Assembly (NCBI GenBank): GCA_023415835.1
Contig: JAEZJK010000050.1
Coordinates: 1-64,000, forward strand
Direction of reading: 5' to 3'
DNA length: 64,000 nt
Origin: Bacillota bacterium
GTDB taxonomy: Bacteria; Bacillota; UBA4882; UBA8346
The position numbers and the translations under genes are program-made. This document shows, piece after piece, positions 61,747-64,000 of the stretch (position 1 is the stretch's first letter; every line of letters starts with the position of its first letter). Below the pieces are notes generated by a model. It worked only from the letters and a program-made list of their open reading frames with translations, was not told the origin of the DNA and ran no database searches.

Positions 61747-63480
61747 CTAAAATTTTTCCCAACTATCCCCGATAAAATCTTTTGGAATTGCTGGATCCGG
61801 TTTTGGTTCGGGAACTACCGCAGGTTCAGGCGAAGAGGGTGCAACCTTCTTTTCGGGTTGGCTTTGGGACAAATGAAAACGGTTTACAATGCGATTGAGG
61901 TTCCCGGCTTCGGAACTCAATAGCATACTGGAGGCAGCCATCTCTTCTACCATTGCCGCGTTCTGTTGCGTCACTTGATTAAGTTGATCGATGGAAACTT
62001 GGATTTGTTCACCCGCCGAAGCTTGTTCTTTCATAGTTGACGCAACGTCATTGATTACCGCTACTGTTTTTTTGGTATTTTCCACGATTCGGCCTAACAA
62101 TTCAGCGGAATGTTGCACTAGGGAGTTTCCACGCTCAACTCGTTCCGCGCTTTCTTTGATTAGATTTTCGATTTCTTTCGATGCTTCACTGACTCTTCCG
62201 GCCAGGTTCCTTACTTCGGCTGCGACAACCGCAAATCCGCGCCCTTGTTCCCCGGCGCGGGCCGCTTCTACCGCCGCATTTAAAGCCAATAAATTAGTTT
62301 GAAAAGCAATATCATTAACAACTCTAATGATCTCAACAATTTGTTGGCTACTAGCGGAAATTTGATTCATCGCGTCTAATGTCTCTTGAATCGATTCTTG
62401 TCCGGCATTAACCTCATCAAGAGTCGAACGGGATAATAGGTTGGCCCGTTCCGAGTTGGAAGTTGTAATTTGAATTGATGCATTCACTTCTTCAATAGTT
62501 GCAGCAACTTCCTCCAGGGTAGACGCTTGTTCCTGAGTACGGCGGGACAAGTCTTGATTACCGGAAGCGATCTCTTCGGCAGTCCCTTCAACCCGACCCG
62601 AAGAATATAATACTTGGGAAATTAAATCAGTCAAGCTCGCACCCATTTTTTTCAATTCCATCGCCATTTCGCCGATTTCATCATTACTTGCCACCTTGAT
62701 AAACCCGGTAAAATCTCCGGCAGACATTTGCTTGATGTTTTTAACCACTGAATCAATCGGCCTTGAGACCCTCTTGGAAATATAGATATAAACAAAAAAC
62801 AAGACCAATAAAATTGCTATCCCGCTGATTGATAAAGCTAATACGGCAACTTTAGCCTGGTTTTCATCAAATATCTTACCGACTTCCCTTTTGGCAATTT
62901 CCAGCGCGGGATAATACTCCCCCGTCCCTACCACCAACTCAGTATTGTTGATCTTTAGCGGAGCCACATAGGAAATTTTTTCTTCCTGTTTTTGGGTAGT
63001 AGGGTTCAACCAAATATATGATACATAACCTCCCCCTGATTTGGCGGTAGCGATAAACTCCTGGATCGGTTTTTTCCCGGAGGGATCGGTAAAATCCCAT
63101 AAATTTTGGCCTTCTTGTTCCCTGTTTTCGGGGGAGACCAGCCGGATCCCATCATATTGGAAAGCAAAAAAATAGCCACTATCTCCATAACGGATATTAT
63201 CTAACTCCATTTTGAGAAGCCTGATCACATCCGAATCCCCAATTGCTTGTTCTCCATATTCCCCCTGAATAGAGCTTACGGTGGATTCAACGATAAATTT
63301 CAACCCGCTTTTGACTTGATCAATAATTAATTTGTTATATACTCTTTCCGAAGTGGTCCTCACTTCATTTATTGAATAAAAATACCCCCCCAGTAGAACC
63401 CCTGTCGGTATTAGCATACCGAATAATATCAGAAATAACAGCTTTAACTTTAAACTGCGCGATTTGGCCTTTTTAGGCAT
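61747..63480 (-). CDS. Methyl-accepting chemotaxis protein with a Cache sensor domain
   Basis: The 577-residue receptor has a first membrane helix (about residues 10-30), a single-Cache periplasmic domain (GYFFAFQYDGIRLVSPENREQEGQNLWDF near 92, VGTGEYY near 180), a second helix (about 208-232), HAMP, and a cytoplasmic signalling domain with the hairpin tip NLLALNAAVEAARAGEQGRGFAVVAAEVRNLA near 395-426. The Cache type often binds small carboxylates. The tail ends SWEKF. Several starts are possible (63510 TTG, 63492 ATG, 63480 ATG); AAGGG best suits 63480. Confidence 0.93.
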   Translation of the reverse strand: MPKKAKSRSLKLKLLFLILFGMLIPTGVLLGGYFYSINEVRTTSERVYNKLIIDQVKSGLKFIVESTVSSIQGEYGEQAIGDSDVIRLLKMELDNIRYGDSGYFFAFQYDGIRLVSPENREQEGQNLWDFTDPSGKKPIQEFIATAKSGGGYVSYIWLNPTTQKQEEKISYVAPLKINNTELVVGTGEYYPALEIAKREVGKIFDENQAKVAVLALSISGIAILLVLFFVYIYISKRVSRPIDSVVKNIKQMSAGDFTGFIKVASNDEIGEMAMELKKMGASLTDLISQVLYSSGRVEGTAEEIASGNQDLSRRTQEQASTLEEVAATIEEVNASIQITTSNSERANLLSRSTLDEVNAGQESIQETLDAMNQISASSQQIVEIIRVVNDIAFQTNLLALNAAVEAARAGEQGRGFAVVAAEVRNLAGRVSEASKEIENLIKESAERVERGNSLVQHSAELLGRIVENTKKTVAVINDVASTMKEQASAGEQIQVSIDQLNQVTQQNAAMVEEMAASSMLLSSEAGNLNRIVNRFHLSQSQPEKKVAPSSPEPAVVPEPKPDPAIPKDFIGDSWEKF

Positions 63481-63773
63481 GACTAAGCTCATCCCTTCTT
63501 TATCTGACAATGATTAAGTAATGTTATATCTTATAAAATCGACCATTTCACTATAATTCTTAAATGGTTTTTCTTGAAAATCCAAGAAATAAACTGTCAT
63601 CATTATTTATTGCTTAATAAACAAGCTCTGTGAAATTGAAAAACAAAGATCAGAATTTAAGCTGGAATCGGAATCAATAATCAATTGCACATACTGTACA
63701 ATTGATGATAAAAATTACAGATAACGTTACAGCTATTATGATTCCGATTCATCTTAAAATTTTTTTGATAACA
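63481..63773. other. Intergenic region with an operator-like inverted repeat
   Basis: TCAATTG (63681-63687) and CAATTGA (63699-63705) form an inverted repeat that includes ACTGTACAAT (63693-63702), a third relative of the TGTACAAT sites before the pectin genes. No gene is visible in this gap. Confidence 0.35.
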
Positions 63774-64000
63774 TCATCCCGGCGGATACGCTCGTACCAG
63801 TATCAGTTCTTTCCCCGGATCCGCTTGCCATTCAAAATCGCCCAAATTGGCCGGAAGAAACAGTTGATCCCTCTGCTGAATTAGGGTCTTGCCCTTTTGA
63901 TAACTAATCGCGCCGGAGCCCGAAATAACCACAACTACTGAAAAGACCCGTTCATCATGGCAATCTACCTTATCACCGATCTCATATTTCAATAACCGGA
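63774..64000 (-). CDS. Mannose-6-phosphate isomerase-like cupin, C-terminal part only
   Basis: The frame enters from beyond the right edge and gives the last 75 or so residues: YEIGDKVDCHDERVFSVVV, then GAISYQKGKTLIQQRDQLFLPANLGDF. This is the closing beta-barrel of class I phosphomannose isomerases (ManA), which interconvert mannose-6-phosphate and fructose-6-phosphate. Without the metal-binding N-terminal half the call is tentative, and another cupin is possible. Confidence 0.6.
   Translation of the reverse strand, partial: RLLKYEIGDKVDCHDERVFSVVVVISGSGAISYQKGKTLIQQRDQLFLPANLGDFEWQADPGKELILVRAYPPG

Noticed and set aside
1..64000. tRNA or rRNA genes
   Set aside because: I found no cloverleaf with a TTC-G/A-A loop or rRNA segment by eye; a tRNAscan run would settle it.

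Overview
The window looks like the chromosome of an endospore-lineage Firmicute (Clostridia or Limnochordia-like). The evidence is gene order: topA-trmFO-xerC-codY, yqeG-yqeH-aroE, ruvX-DUF1292-mltG, yebC next to a BofC-domain gene, CodY, RNase J, and strong AGGAGG-type ribosome binding sites, many followed by TTG starts. A secretin with LysM repeats hints at a diderm (outer-membrane) member of the phylum. That last point, and any finer placement, is inference.

Layout. 1-2.8 kb: an EF-G-like GTPase between two MITE-like inverted-repeat elements, then a promoter-structured RNA-terminator unit on the + strand. 2.8-5 kb: BofC-domain protein, YebC, PrsW protease. 5-10 kb: rhamnogalacturonan/pectin genes (GH105, Gfo/Idh dehydrogenase, PL26/YetA-like protein). 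10-15.4 kb: TPR lipoprotein-like protein, a motAB pair with foreign-looking codon use, and about 2 kb of gene-poor DNA with a 98-bp nested palindrome, dispersed short repeats and a 19-unit tandem array of strict 21-bp period. 15.4-18.5 kb: pgsA, guaB, an acyltransferase-like membrane protein. 18.5-22 kb: a DeoR-controlled galactose operon in which galT and galK are reduced to a fused scar, followed by galE and pfkA. 22-28 kb: PL10 pectate lyase, then a decayed two-component/TRAP locus (kinase with an in-frame TAG, regulator fused by deletion to a headless dctP).

28-38 kb: codY, xerC, trmFO, topA, smg, dprA, RNase J. 37.6-45.6 kb: comFB, secretin, aroE, yqeH, yqeG, hslO, mltG, DUF1292, ruvX. 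45.6-51.9 kb: ferredoxin-type aldo/keto reductase, baseplate-J-domain envelope protein, a large alkaline-phosphatase-like membrane protein, AI-2E-type permease. 52-57.4 kb: mnmA, iscU, nifS (tRNA thiolation and Fe-S supply), an ornithine/alanine racemase and rarA. 57.6-64 kb: a secreted protein behind a ribosome-site-sequestering hairpin, a CheY-like regulator, a lone carbohydrate-binding module, RluA-type synthase and methyltransferase, cheW with a chemoreceptor, and the 3' end of a phosphomannose-isomerase-like cupin gene running off the window.

Themes. The housekeeping blocks are ordinary and well conserved. The accessory parts tell of plant-polysaccharide use with recent loss of galactose and TRAP-transport functions. 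The items most likely to be new are the structured RNA at about 2.6-2.83 kb, the 21-bp array at 14.6-15.0 kb, the MITE pair around the EF-G-like gene, and the hairpin-gated secreted protein at 57.7-58.4 kb.
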